A program made the translations under genes and the position numbers. Under the pieces are notes generated by a model that searched no databases, was not told the DNA's origin, and saw nothing but the letters and a program-made list of their open reading frames with translations. A DNA stretch of 41,660 bases from Streptomyces djakartensis (GTDB lineage Bacteria > Actinomycetota > Actinomycetes > Streptomycetales > Streptomycetaceae): the NCBI RefSeq assembly GCF_014651075.1, contig NZ_BMWE01000037.1, positions 1-41,660 on the forward strand, in the 5' to 3' direction. Shown piece by piece: positions 7,690-17,000 of the stretch (positions are counted from its first letter, which is position 1; each line of letters begins with the position of its first letter).

Positions 7690-7738
7690 CAGGGACAAAC
7701 AGAAGGGCCGCGGATCCCGGGTGGGGTTCCGCGGCCCT
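7690..7738 (-). terminator. Attenuator-type intrinsic terminator in wblC leader
   Basis: An 11-base perfect inverted repeat (7704-7714 with 7728-7738), followed on the minus strand by the T-rich TTCTGTTTGT. It lies about 115 bases before the wblC start and about 24 bases after the upstream ORF stop. It fits premature termination of the wblC leader when the upstream ORF is translated normally. A small second hairpin (7751-7765, CTGATC-GGC-GATCAG) spans the upstream ORF stop codon. Confidence 0.75.
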
Positions 7739-7761
7739 GAAGGCGCCGGCCTGATCGGCGA

Positions 7762-8088
7762 TCAGGCTGGATCACTCCAGGGTTCTGGCCCACGGAAGGC
7801 CCACATCAGGTGGTGCTGCGTCGTCTGCTTCCGGAATCCGGCACCGGTCGCCGTAAAGGCATAGGCCTGCGCCTGTGCCGCTACTGCCGCTTCCAGTGCC
7901 TCGGTCGGTCGCTCATTGCGCTCACGGACGGGAAGGCCCGCAGGAGCAACGGAGGGGGACGCCGGACGCACGGCACGAATGCCGGACAGACCGGTGCCCA
8001 GGTTGGAAACGCCGAGCATGCACGCGGAGACGGCCGAGCGATCGGTCATTTTCACGATGCTGACGGAGCTGGTGTTGATGCTGATCAC
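7762..8088 (-). CDS. Upstream leader ORF controlling wblC
   Basis: A 108-codon ORF with a GTG start preceded by AGGAGG at 8 bases, the best ribosome site in the region. The product begins MISINTSSVSIVK and is alanine-rich in the middle, with no known domain. Its position between the wblC promoter and the attenuator matches the upstream-ORF riboregulation reported for whiB7/wblC genes. Slow or stalled translation is thought to disrupt the terminator and let RNA polymerase reach wblC. The peptide itself may have no other job. An internal ATG at 8049 is a less likely start because it lacks a comparable ribosome site. Confidence 0.7.
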   Translation of the reverse strand: MISINTSSVSIVKMTDRSAVSACMLGVSNLGTGLSGIRAVRPASPSVAPAGLPVRERNERPTEALEAAVAAQAQAYAFTATGAGFRKQTTQHHLMWAFRGPEPWSDPA

Positions 8089-8198
8089 TGGACTCGCCTC
8101 CTCTCGGCGTCTCGGTGGACCGGGTGAACCGGTCCGACGGATATGAAGTACAACACGAAATCAGGGCCTCCGAGAAGGCCGCTGTTCTCGTGCCTAAG

Positions 8199-8238
8199 AA
8201 CCTATGGGGATTGCTGGGGCATGCGCAAACTATTTTTT
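8199..8238 (-). promoter_or_regulatory. WblC-dependent promoter of wblC
   Basis: On the minus strand: an A/T tract AAAAAATA (8231-8238), then -35 TTGCGC (8223-8228), an 18-base spacer, and -10 TAGGTT (8199-8204). An A/T tract directly upstream of the -35 is the hallmark of WhiB7-bound promoters, where the AT-hook contacts the tract. This is the most A/T-rich spot nearby. It supports autoactivation with a leader of roughly 600 bases. Confidence 0.75.
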
Positions 8239-8251
8239 CGACGAGTCCGTG

Positions 8252-10447
8252 TCAGGCCTGACCGGTGTCCCCTTCGCCGTGTTGGCCTGCGCAGATGGCC
8301 AGTACGTCGGCCCCGTAGCGGGTGAGCTTCCGCATGCCGACGCCGGGGATGCGCGCCAGCTCGTGCTCGTCCTCGGGCGCGGCCTCGGCGATCGCCATCA
8401 GTGTCCTGTCGGTGAAGACGCAAAACGCGGGCTGACCACTGCTTCGTGCCTGGCCGGCGCGCCACTCGCGGAGGCGTTCGTAGAGGCCCTCGTTCATGTC
8501 GGAGGGGCAGTCGTCACAGCGCATCAGCTTCATCTCACCCGCGTCGGTCAGGGTGCGGCCGCAAACGCGGCAGCGGGCGGGGACGCGCTGGGTCCGTCTT
8601 GGGGCGGAACCCCTGGTTCCGGAGAGGCCGCGCTCGATTCCCCCCGTTCCGCCGACGGCCGTGCGGCCCGTGGTGGCCGTCGAACCGGGGCGCAGTCCGT
8701 CGAGGAAGCGGCTGGGGCGGCGGCTGGGCCGGCCACCGGGGGAACGGGAGAGAGCCCAGGAGACATGGAGGCGTTCCCGGGCGCGGGTGACGCCGACGTA
8801 CAGCAGGCGGCGCTCCTCCTCGACCTGTTCGTCGGTCTTGGCGTAGGTGATCGGCATCATTCCCTCGGCGACGCCCACCAGGAAGACGACGTCCCACTCC
8901 AGGCCCTTGGCGGAGTGCAGGGAGGCCAGGGTGACGCCCTGCACGGTGGGGGCGTGCTGGGCGCCCGCCCGCTCGTCGAGCTCGGCGACGAGGTCGGCGA
9001 GTGTGGCTCCGGGCCGGGCGGCGGCGAAGTCCTGTGCGAGGTTCACCAGGGCGGCCAGGGACTCCCACCGCTCCCGCACGGCGCCCGAGCCGGCCGGGGG
9101 CTGCGGCGTCCAGCCCTCACCCGACAGCACGGCACGCACCTGGGAGGGCAGGTCGACGGCGTCGTCCAGGAGGGAGTCGTTGCCGCCGAAGCGGGCCGCG
9201 CCGCGCAGGGCGACGCCCGCCTTGCGCACCTCGGGACGGTCGAAGAACCGCTCGGCGCCGCGCAACTGGTAGGGAACCCCGGCGTCGGCGAGGGCCTGTT
9301 CATAGGTCTCGGACTGCGCGTTCGTGCGGAACAGGACGGCGATCTCGGCCGCGGGGACGCCCGAGTCGATGAGCTCGCGGATGCGGCGGGCCGCGCCCTC
9401 GGCCTCGGCGGGCTCGTCGGTGTACTCGGTGTAGACCGGTTCCGGTCCGGGGGCGCGCTGGGAGACGAGCTCCAGACGGTGGTCGGCGGCCCGGCCCCGG
9501 GCCTGGGCGAGCAGGCCGTTGGCGAGGTGGACGACCTGCGGGGTGGAGCGGTAGTCGCGGACCAGTTTGACGATGGTGGCCCCTGGGTGCCGGGTACGGA
9601 AGTCGAGCAGGTGGTCCGGGGTGGCTCCGGTGAACGAGTAGATCGTCTGGCTGGCGTCGCCGACCACGCACAGGCTGTCCCGCTCGCCGAGCCACAGTTC
9701 CAGCAGACGCTGCTGGAGGGGGCTGACGTCCTGGTACTCGTCGACCACGAAGTGCTGGTACTGGGCACGGACCTGCTCGGCGATGTCGTGCCGGTCCTGG
9801 AGCACCGCCACGGTCAGCAGCAGCACGTCCTCGAAGTCGATGACGGAGCGCTCACGCTTGACGTCCTCGTAAGCGGCGTAGAGCTGGGCGATCTCGGCGG
9901 GGTCGCGGGGGGTCTCGCGGCCGGCCTTGGCCGCGGCGGGCGCGTAGTCGGCGGGGACGGTCTGGGTGACCTTGGACCACTCGATCTCGGCGGTGACGTC
10001 CCGCAGCTCGCCCCGCTCGAGCCGGATGCGGCAGGCGGCGGCCGCGTCGGCGACGAGCTGGATCTTGCGGTCGACGAGCCGGGGCATGGAGCCGCCGATC
10101 GCTTTCGGCCAGAAGTACTGGAGCTGCCGCAGGGCCGCGGAGTGGAACGTACGCGCCTGGACGCCGGCCGCCCCGAGCTGGCGCAGCCTGCCCCGCATCT
10201 CGCCGGCGGCACGGTTGGTGAAGGTGACGGCGAGCACGCTGGAGGGATGGAGGATCCCGGCGCGCACCCCGTAGGCGATGCGGTGGGTGATCGCCCGGGT
10301 CTTGCCCGTGCCCGCGCCCGCCAGGACGCACACCGGACCGTGCAGGGCGGTCGCCACCTCGCGCTGCTCGGGGTCGAGCCCCTCGAGCACCGCGTCGGCG
10401 GAGTCCGGTACCTGTGGGAACAGGGTGGAGTGCGTTGCTGCTGTCAC
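8252..10447 (-). CDS. uvrD2: Superfamily 1 DNA helicase UvrD2 with HRDC domain
   Basis: A 731-residue UvrD-type helicase. It has Walker A GAGTGKT near residue 47, the DEYQDVSP motif II, a GDASQTIYSF motif, and the VTRAR(E) motif VI. A tetracysteine zinc motif (CRVCG then CDDC) lies at about 620-645, and a C-terminal HRDC domain ends the protein. This architecture defines the actinobacterial UvrD2, a 3'-5' DNA-unwinding ATPase. The GTG at 10447 (MTAATHSTLF) is chosen from remembered homologues; it has no clear Shine-Dalgarno site. A GTG at 10495, 16 codons longer, is the alternative. It is divergent from mycoredoxin and immediately upstream of the wblC promoter. Confidence 0.93.
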   Translation of the reverse strand: MTAATHSTLFPQVPDSADAVLEGLDPEQREVATALHGPVCVLAGAGTGKTRAITHRIAYGVRAGILHPSSVLAVTFTNRAAGEMRGRLRQLGAAGVQARTFHSAALRQLQYFWPKAIGGSMPRLVDRKIQLVADAAAACRIRLERGELRDVTAEIEWSKVTQTVPADYAPAAAKAGRETPRDPAEIAQLYAAYEDVKRERSVIDFEDVLLLTVAVLQDRHDIAEQVRAQYQHFVVDEYQDVSPLQQRLLELWLGERDSLCVVGDASQTIYSFTGATPDHLLDFRTRHPGATIVKLVRDYRSTPQVVHLANGLLAQARGRAADHRLELVSQRAPGPEPVYTEYTDEPAEAEGAARRIRELIDSGVPAAEIAVLFRTNAQSETYEQALADAGVPYQLRGAERFFDRPEVRKAGVALRGAARFGGNDSLLDDAVDLPSQVRAVLSGEGWTPQPPAGSGAVRERWESLAALVNLAQDFAAARPGATLADLVAELDERAGAQHAPTVQGVTLASLHSAKGLEWDVVFLVGVAEGMMPITYAKTDEQVEEERRLLYVGVTRARERLHVSWALSRSPGGRPSRRPSRFLDGLRPGSTATTGRTAVGGTGGIERGLSGTRGSAPRRTQRVPARCRVCGRTLTDAGEMKLMRCDDCPSDMNEGLYERLREWRAGQARSSGQPAFCVFTDRTLMAIAEAAPEDEHELARIPGVGMRKLTRYGADVLAICAGQHGEGDTGQA

Positions 10448-10556
10448 ACAGCCATGCTGCCAGGTCTCGCGTGACGGCTGCGCCGGGTTGTCCACAGGCA
10501 GGCACCGATAGTCGTACCAATGCGGCAGGGGTCACGTCCGGCGGGGTACAGGGACG

Positions 10557-10583
10557 GGGAATGGTGGACCTTTCACGTACGTT
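10557..10583 (+). promoter_or_regulatory. SigR (SigH-type) promoter of mycoredoxin gene
   Basis: GGGAAT (10557-10562), exactly 18 bases, then GTT (10581-10583). This fits the SigR consensus GGGAAT-N18-GTT used for thiol-oxidative-stress genes in streptomycetes. The predicted start site is about 45 bases before the mrx1 ATG. Confidence 0.85.
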
Positions 10584-10632
10584 CCACCAAGGCGACCAAC
10601 CGTCCCCGAGCCGTTGAAGGAGCCTCAGAGAC

Positions 10633-10875
10633 ATGCTGGGCACTGTGACGATGTACAGCACCACGTGGTGCGGCTACTGCCGCCGGCTGAAGAGCCAGAT
10701 GGACCGCGAGGGCATCGCGTACACCGAGATCAACATCGAGCAGGACCCGGAGTCCGCCGCGTTCGTGGAGAAGGCCAACGGCGGAAACCAGACGGTGCCC
10801 ACGGTCCTGTTCCCGGACGGTTCGACCCTCACCAACCCCTCGCTGGCTCAGGTGAAGCAGAAGATCGGCGCCTAG
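10633..10875 (+). CDS. mrx1: Mycoredoxin (glutaredoxin-fold mycothiol-dependent reductase)
   Basis: An 80-residue thioredoxin-fold protein. The active site is WCGYC with Cys13 and Cys16, and the cis-proline motif TVPT lies near residue 56. Mycoredoxin-1 reduces protein-mycothiol mixed disulfides, using the first Cys as nucleophile. The length and the acidic CxxC neighbourhood match the actinobacterial family. GAAGGAG precedes the ATG. The SigR-type promoter just upstream agrees with its role in thiol homeostasis. A strong terminator follows. Confidence 0.93.
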   Translation: MLGTVTMYSTTWCGYCRRLKSQMDREGIAYTEINIEQDPESAAFVEKANGGNQTVPTVLFPDGSTLTNPSLAQVKQKIGA

Positions 10876-10895
10876 TCGCCTCACGGCTCGGCGGG

Positions 10896-10931
10896 GAAGG
10901 CGGTTCCTGAGGCAGCTCAGGAACCGCCTTC
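10896..10931. terminator. Bidirectional hairpin between mrx1 and methyltransferase gene
   Basis: Perfect 15-base inverted repeat (10896-10910 with 10917-10931) and a six-base loop. The convergent methyltransferase gene ends inside it: its stop codon is 10917-10919. The right arm therefore encodes the last methyltransferase residues. Confidence 0.8.
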
Positions 10932-11555
10932 TCGGCCCGCGCCACGCGGTACCGGTTTGTCCCACTCCACGACGTAGCGCCACAGCAGTGTGCGGCGCCA
11001 GTCACAGCCGGGCAGCAGTCGGCGGGAGGCCTCCCGGATCTCCCGCCACGACATGTGCACGTCTTCCGTGGGCATGCCTACCGGGCCTTTCTTGCCGCCG
11101 TTCAGGCGGGCGTACAGCAGGCTCACGGGCACGCCGCACGCGCTGACGGCCCAGTCCAGGGCCGACCGGTTGGCGGCCATGCCGACGATCACCAGACGGC
11201 CGCCGGGCGCGGTGAGCCGGGCGAGGCGGGTGACCGCCTCCTCGAACGGCGCGTGGTGGACCACGGCGACCGCGCTGACGAAGTCGTACCCGCCCTCGGG
11301 CAGGGACTCGTCGGTGAGGTAGTCCGCCTCCAGGTAGGTGACGTTGCGGGGCACGTGCGGGTACTCGCGGGCCAGCCTGATCATGTCCGGCGAGCGGTCC
11401 ACGCCCGTGACGGACGCCGCCCGTGCCGCGAGCTTGCGGGTGAGCAGGCCGTCGCCGCAGCCGACGTCCAGGGCCGTGAGGGCGCGGCCGTCCCGTACGG
11501 CGCCGAGCACCGCGGTGTGGTGATGGACGTTGTGATTCCAGTACGGGTCGGTCAC
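10917..11555 (-). CDS. Class I SAM-dependent methyltransferase
   Basis: A 212-residue protein with the SAM-binding motif LDVGCGDG near 29-36, an acidic motif VDRSPDM, the post-II motif DFVSAVAVVHH and a late PGGRLVIVG strand. The fold is the methyltransferase-11 type common in small-molecule and natural-product methylation. The substrate cannot be predicted. The C-terminal third contains a predicted helical cap. The GTG start at 11555 lies 13 bases after the nudC stop with GAGAGGG in between, so it is in the nudC operon. Its stop codon is embedded in the mrx1 terminator. Confidence 0.88.
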   Translation of the reverse strand: MTDPYWNHNVHHHTAVLGAVRDGRALTALDVGCGDGLLTRKLAARAASVTGVDRSPDMIRLAREYPHVPRNVTYLEADYLTDESLPEGGYDFVSAVAVVHHAPFEEAVTRLARLTAPGGRLVIVGMAANRSALDWAVSACGVPVSLLYARLNGGKKGPVGMPTEDVHMSWREIREASRRLLPGCDWRRTLLWRYVVEWDKPVPRGAGREGGS

Positions 11556-11568
11556 GCGGCGCCCTCTC

Positions 11569-12513
11569 TCAGGCGACGCTCCTGGTCGGGAGCGGCTTGC
11601 CGTACCAGAGCTCGATCAGGCGGGCCGCGATGGAGATCCCGTAGGGCGGGAGCACCTCGCCGGACTCGAAGGCGGCGCGCAGTTCGTCCCGGGAGAACCA
11701 GCGGGCCTCGTGGATCTCGTCGCCGTCGACCTCTATCTGCGTCGAGGTGGCGCGGGCCAGGAAGCCCAGCATGAGGCTGGACGGGAACGGCCAGGGCTGG
11801 CTGGCGACGTACTCGACCTGGCCGACCGTGATGCCGACCTCCTCGTGGACCTCGCGGCGTACCGACTGCTCGATGGACTCGCCGGGTTCGACGAAACCGG
11901 CGAGCGTCGAGAAGCGGCCCTCGGGCCAGTGGACCTGGCGGCCGAGCAGGATGCGGTCGTCCTCGTCGGTCACGGCCATGATCACGGCGGGGTCGGTGCG
12001 CGGGTAGTGCTCCGCGCCGCAGGCCGGGCAGCGGCGGATGTGGCCGGCCGCGGCGATGACCGTGCGTTCGCCGCAGCGGGAGCAGAAGCGGTGCGTGCGC
12101 TGCCAGTTCTCCAGACCGACCGCGTGCACCATCAGGCCCACGTCACGGGCGGACAGCAGCAGACCCGCTTCGCGCAGGCCGGCCGGGCGTGCGGACTGGT
12201 CGATGCGCCCGGGCAGGGAGTCCTTCTGGAGGGCGAAGTAGCTGACGCCGTCCTCGTCGATGCCGAGGAAGTAGCGGTGTGCCTCGGTGAGGGGGGCCTC
12301 GAAGGACGGGGTCATGACGAGTTCGGTGCGCCCGTCCGCCGTCTCGTCGATGAGGACCTGGCCGCCGGAGACCACGAAGCAGCGTGTGGTGGGGTGGCTC
12401 CACGCCGCCGCGAGCCATGCCTCGTCGAGCCGGTGGTGGGCGGCCCGGTCGATGCCGCTCGGGGCGGTGAGCGAGATGGGCCGGTCGGCGTTGTGGTCGG
12501 TCCAGGTGGTCAC
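11569..12513 (-). CDS. nudC: NAD+ diphosphatase / RNA deNADding hydrolase NudC
   Basis: A 314-residue Nudix hydrolase. A zinc ribbon has Cys pairs near 144/147 and 162/165. The Nudix box, from GFVEPGESIEQ to EEVGI, spans about 206-228. The NudC-specific SQPWPFPSS motif follows at about 238-246. NudC hydrolyses NAD(H) to NMN and AMP and removes NAD caps from RNA. The GTG at 12513 has GGAAG seven bases upstream; a TTG at 12525 would add four residues. It is followed by the methyltransferase gene and preceded by the M20 peptidase gene on the same strand with a 153-base gap. Confidence 0.93.
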   Translation of the reverse strand: MTTWTDHNADRPISLTAPSGIDRAAHHRLDEAWLAAAWSHPTTRCFVVSGGQVLIDETADGRTELVMTPSFEAPLTEAHRYFLGIDEDGVSYFALQKDSLPGRIDQSARPAGLREAGLLLSARDVGLMVHAVGLENWQRTHRFCSRCGERTVIAAAGHIRRCPACGAEHYPRTDPAVIMAVTDEDDRILLGRQVHWPEGRFSTLAGFVEPGESIEQSVRREVHEEVGITVGQVEYVASQPWPFPSSLMLGFLARATSTQIEVDGDEIHEARWFSRDELRAAFESGEVLPPYGISIAARLIELWYGKPLPTRSVA

Positions 12514-12666
12514 GGGTGCTTCCAACTCCCCGGTGGAACGGTCGGGTTCGGCGGGCTGATCAGCGGGAGGTACGGCGGGAGGCGACCGGTTCCGGTGGTG
12601 TTCGGCGGTGCGGGGCGGTCCTCCCAGTGTGCCGCGCGCGCTGCCGGTCCGGACGGCTCGTGACGC

Positions 12667-14070
12667 TCAGGGCGCATGACGCCAGTGTTCGGCGAGGTCG
12701 CCCCAGAGGTACGCGGTGGTCTCGACGCCCTTCAGGAGCAGGTCGAGTTCCACTTTCTCGTTCGGGGCGTGCCAGCCGTCGGACGGGACGGAGATGCCGA
12801 GGAAGAGGACCGGGGCGCCGAGGACGTCCTGAAGGTCCGCCGCCGGGCCCGAGCCGCCCTCACGGGTGAAGCGGACCGGCTTCTCGAAGGCCCGTCCCAT
12901 GGCGCGGACGACCGACTGGAGGGCCGGGTGGTCGAGTGGTGTCAGGCAGGGGCGCGTGGCGCCGCTGAAGGTGGTCTCGCAGCGGATCCCGGCGGGTACC
13001 TGCTGCTCGGCCCAGGCGCGGACGGCCTTCTCCACGTGGCCGGGGTCCTGGCCCGCGACCAGCCGGAAGGACAGCTTCACCATGGCGGAGGACGGCACGA
13101 TCGTCTTGCTGCCGGGGCCCTGGTAGCCGCCGCCGATGCCGTTGACCTCCGCGGTGGGGCGGGCCCAGACGCGTTCCAGGGTGGTGTAGCCGGCCTCTCC
13201 GTGGGTGGCGTGCGACTTGGCCGCGCTCAGCCATCGCCGCTCGTCGAAGGGGAGTTCGGCGAAGAGGTCCCGCTCGCGGTCGCTGAGTTCGACCACACCG
13301 TCGTAGAAGCCCGGGATCGCCACGCGCGCCCGCTCGTCGTGGAGGGCGGCCACCAGGCGGGCTACGACGGTCGCCGGGTTGGGCACCGCGCCGCCGAAGG
13401 AGCCGGAGTGGATGTCCTGGTCGGGGCCGTGCAGCCGTATCTCGCACTCGGCCAGGCCTCGCATGCCGGTGCACACCGTGGGAGTGTCATCCGACCACAT
13501 GCCGGTGTCGGAGACGATCACGGCGTCGGCGGCGAGCCGCTCGGCGTGCTGCTCGACCAGGGCCCGGAAGTGCGGCGAGCCGGACTCCTCCTCGCCCTCG
13601 ATCAGCAGCTTGAGGTGCACGGCGGGAGACTTGCGGCCGGTGGCGGCGAGGTGGGCGCGGACGCCGAGGGTGTGGAAGAAGACCTGGCCCTTGTCGTCGG
13701 CCGCCCCGCGCGCGTGGAGGCGGTTCCCGCGGACGACGGGCTCGAAGGGCTCGCTGTCCCAGCCGTCCTCCCGGGCGGCGGGCTGCACGTCGTGGTGGCC
13801 GTAGACCAGCACGGTGGGCGCCTGCGGGTCCTCGGAGGGCCACTCGGCGTAGACGGCGGGCGCGCCGGGGGTCTGCCAGACCTCTGCCGTCGGGAACCCG
13901 GTCTCCCTCAGTTTGGCGGCGAGCCAGTCGGCGCTGCGGCGTACGTCTGGCGCGTGGTGCGGCTGGGCCGACACCGACGGGATGCGCAGCCATTCGGCGA
14001 GGTCGTCGAGGAAGGCGGCGCGATGCTGCTCGATGTACGTACGGACGACGCTGTCCGGGGTCTGGCTCAT
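12667..14070 (-). CDS. M20-family dipeptidase
   Basis: A 467-residue M20 zinc peptidase. Metal and catalytic residues are visible in order: the His of VYGHHDVQP, the Asp of RGAADDKGQ, the EGEEESGSP glutamates, the Asp of DTGMW and the late His of GWHAPNE. The dimerisation (lid) domain between contains HSGSFGGAVPNP. There is no signal peptide, so it likely acts on cytoplasmic dipeptides or related amides. The ATG at 14070 comes 10 bases after the adnB stop, so it is probably co-transcribed with adnAB. The upstream frame continues into adnB and is not used. Confidence 0.92.
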   Translation of the reverse strand: MSQTPDSVVRTYIEQHRAAFLDDLAEWLRIPSVSAQPHHAPDVRRSADWLAAKLRETGFPTAEVWQTPGAPAVYAEWPSEDPQAPTVLVYGHHDVQPAAREDGWDSEPFEPVVRGNRLHARGAADDKGQVFFHTLGVRAHLAATGRKSPAVHLKLLIEGEEESGSPHFRALVEQHAERLAADAVIVSDTGMWSDDTPTVCTGMRGLAECEIRLHGPDQDIHSGSFGGAVPNPATVVARLVAALHDERARVAIPGFYDGVVELSDRERDLFAELPFDERRWLSAAKSHATHGEAGYTTLERVWARPTAEVNGIGGGYQGPGSKTIVPSSAMVKLSFRLVAGQDPGHVEKAVRAWAEQQVPAGIRCETTFSGATRPCLTPLDHPALQSVVRAMGRAFEKPVRFTREGGSGPAADLQDVLGAPVLFLGISVPSDGWHAPNEKVELDLLLKGVETTAYLWGDLAEHWRHAP

Positions 14071-14080
14071 GGCCACGAGC

Positions 14081-17000
14081 CTATCGGCCCGCACGGACGT
14101 CCCCGGAGTGCGGTTCCTCACCGGCTTCAGCAGCGGACGGTTCCTCCAGGAGGAGCCGCTCGAGGGCGGCGCGGTCCGGCAGGTGTGCCGGGCGTACGAC
14201 CTCCCCGCTGCGCACGTACAGGAAGGCGGCGGTGACCGACTCCGGGGGCACGCCCTGCTGCTCGGCCCACGCCAGGCGGTAGACGGCGAGCTGGAGCGGG
14301 TCGGCGGTGCGGGAGCGGTTGGTCTTCCAGTCGACGATCTCGTACCTGGCGTCCTGCCCGTCGCCCTCCTTGTAGACGGCGTCGATGCGGCCCCGGACGA
14401 CGCGGCCGGCGACCGGGAACTGGAAGGGGGCCTCCACGCGGTAGGGCGTGCGGTGCGCGTACTCGGTGCGCTCGAAGGCGGCCTTGAGGTCCTCCAGGTC
14501 CCGCTCGTCGGCGATCTCGGCCTCGCTGCCGGGCAGTTCCCCGGGTTCCAGCATGGGAAGCGTGAGTTCCTCGAAGCGGGCCTCGACCCAGGCGTGGAAC
14601 CGGGTGCCACGGCGTGCGGCGGGCTGGGGCGGACGGGGCATGGGGCGCGCCAGCTCCTGCGCGAAGCCGTCTGGGTCGGAGGCCAGCCGCAGCAGCTGGG
14701 ACGCCGTGAGCGAAGCCGGGAGGCGGACTTCCGTGACGGTGTCACGGGCGCGCAGGAGCTCGCCGGTGAGGGCGTCGAGGTCGCGGTCCCAGGAGGCGAT
14801 GGTGCGGGCCTCTTCCGGGGTGAGGCTTGAGTGGTCCCTGGGGTGTGCGGGCTCCGGCGGGGCCGCCTGGTGGGGAATGGCCGGGTGGGCGATGGCCGGG
14901 TGGCCGGCGGTCCGGTCCGTCCCGTCCGCCGGGGCTTCCGCGAGGGGTGTGCCGTCGAAGGGAGCGTCGCTGACCGCGTCGCCGAAGGGATCCTCGCCGA
15001 ACGGGTCCGGTTCGCCGAACGGGTCCGGTTCGCCGAACGGGTTCGGTTCGTCGTACGGAGCCTCGTCGTCCTCGGGCGGCGGGGGCCACTCCGGGTCGTC
15101 TGACACGTCCGGGTCGTGCACGGCCGCGGCGTGCCCGTTCTCGTGGGACGCGAGGTCCTCGAGGTGGGCCAGGACGGTCTCGGCTGCCGCGCGGCGCCGG
15201 GCCAGTGCCGTCTCGTCCAGGGGCAGGGGCCACACCTGGTCGGCGGTCGCCCGGTGCAGGGCCGGGTTCTCCTCGTCCTCGGCGGGCTCGTCCGCCCAGG
15301 CCTCGATCTCGCCGTACCCGGCCTCGCAGTGCTCGTAGAGGGCGTGCAGGAACGCGGACGGGCCCCGGCGCTTCTTCTGGGTGGGGCCCCACCAGTGGCC
15401 GGAGCCCAGGAGGAGGGAGCGGGGGCGGGTGAAGGTGACGTAGCCGAGGCGGAGTTCCTCGGTGTACTGGTGCTCCTTCATGGCCTCGTGGAAGGCCTTG
15501 AGGCCCTTGGGGTCCCAGGAGGCGACATCGGGCAGGGTGTCGGCGTCGCCGCGCAGCCGGTGCGGCAGGACCTTGCCCTGGGAGGTCCACTTCTCGCGGC
15601 CCTGGCTGCTGGGGAAGGTGCCGGTGACCAGGCCGGGGACGACCACGACGTCCCATTCCAGGCCCTTGGACTTGTGGGCGGTGAGCACCTTGACGGTGTT
15701 CTCGCCGCCGGGGAGGGCGTTGTCGAGGCCCTTCTCGTACTGGGCGGCGGTGCGCAGGAAGCCGAGGAAGGCGAGCAGGGTCGCCTCGTTGTCGCCGGCG
15801 GCGAAGGAGGCGGCGACATCGAGGAAGTTGGACAGGGTCTCGCGGCGGCGGGCGGCCAGGGCGTGCGGGGACGCCGACAGCTCGACCTCCAGGCCGGTGA
15901 CGGCGAGGACGCGGTGCAGGACGTCCATCAGCGGGTCGGACAGGGAGCGGCGCAGGTCGCGCAGTTCGGTGGCGAGGCGGGCGAAGCGCACGCGCGCGTC
16001 GGGCGAGAACGGCAGTCCGTCGTCGTCCCCGTGGCCGTCCAGGGGCGTCTCGAGGAACGTGTCGAGGGCGTCCGCGAGGGAGACCACCTCGGAGGGGTCG
16101 GTGCCCTCGACGGCCTCGGCGAGACGGCGGTCCGGGTCGTCGTCGCCCTCCACGCGCGCGTGGGACACCAGCAGCCGGGCGCGCCGGCCCAGCAGGGCGA
16201 GGTCGCGTGGGCCGATGCGCCAGCGCGGGCCGGTCAGCAGGCGGACCAGGGAGGCGTTGGCGCCGGGGTCCTGAAGGACCTCGCAGACGGCGACGAGGTC
16301 GGCGATCTCGGGCAGGTGCAGCAGTCCTGAGAGGCCGACGACCTCGACCGGGATGTCCCGGGCGACCAGGGCGCCCTGGATCTCGGCGAAGTCGGTCGCC
16401 GTGCGGCACAGCACGGCGATCTCGCCGGGCGCCGTTCCGGTGCGGACGAGGTGGGCGACGGAGTCGGCGGCCCAGTCGATCTCCTCGGCGTGGGTGCGCA
16501 GCAGGGCGCAGCGCACGAGGCCGTCGCGTTCGGCGCCGGGGGCGGGGCGGAGGGCCTCCACGCCCGCGTGCAGGGCGCGCAGGGGCTCGGCGAGGCCGTT
16601 GGCGAGGTCCAGGAGGCGGCCGCCGCTGCGGCGGTTCTCGCTGAGCGCCTGGCGGGTCGCGGGCCGGCCGTCGGCGTGGGCGAAGTGCTCGGGGAAGTCG
16701 TCGAGGTTGGCGACGGAGGCGCCGCGCCAGCCGTAGATGGCCTGGCAGGGGTCGCCGACGGCGGTGACCGGGTGGCCGGTGCCCTCGCCGAACAGGCCCG
16801 CCAGGAGGACACGTTGGGCGACGGACGTGTCCTGGTACTCGTCGAGCAGGACGACGCGGAACTCCTCACGCAGCAGACGGCCCACTTCGGGGAGCCCGGC
16901 GAGCTTTGCCGACAGGGCGATCTGGTCACCGAAGTCGAGCAGGTCCCGCTCGCGCTTGGCGGCCCGGTAACGGGTCACCAGTTCGGCCAGTTCGCGGCGG

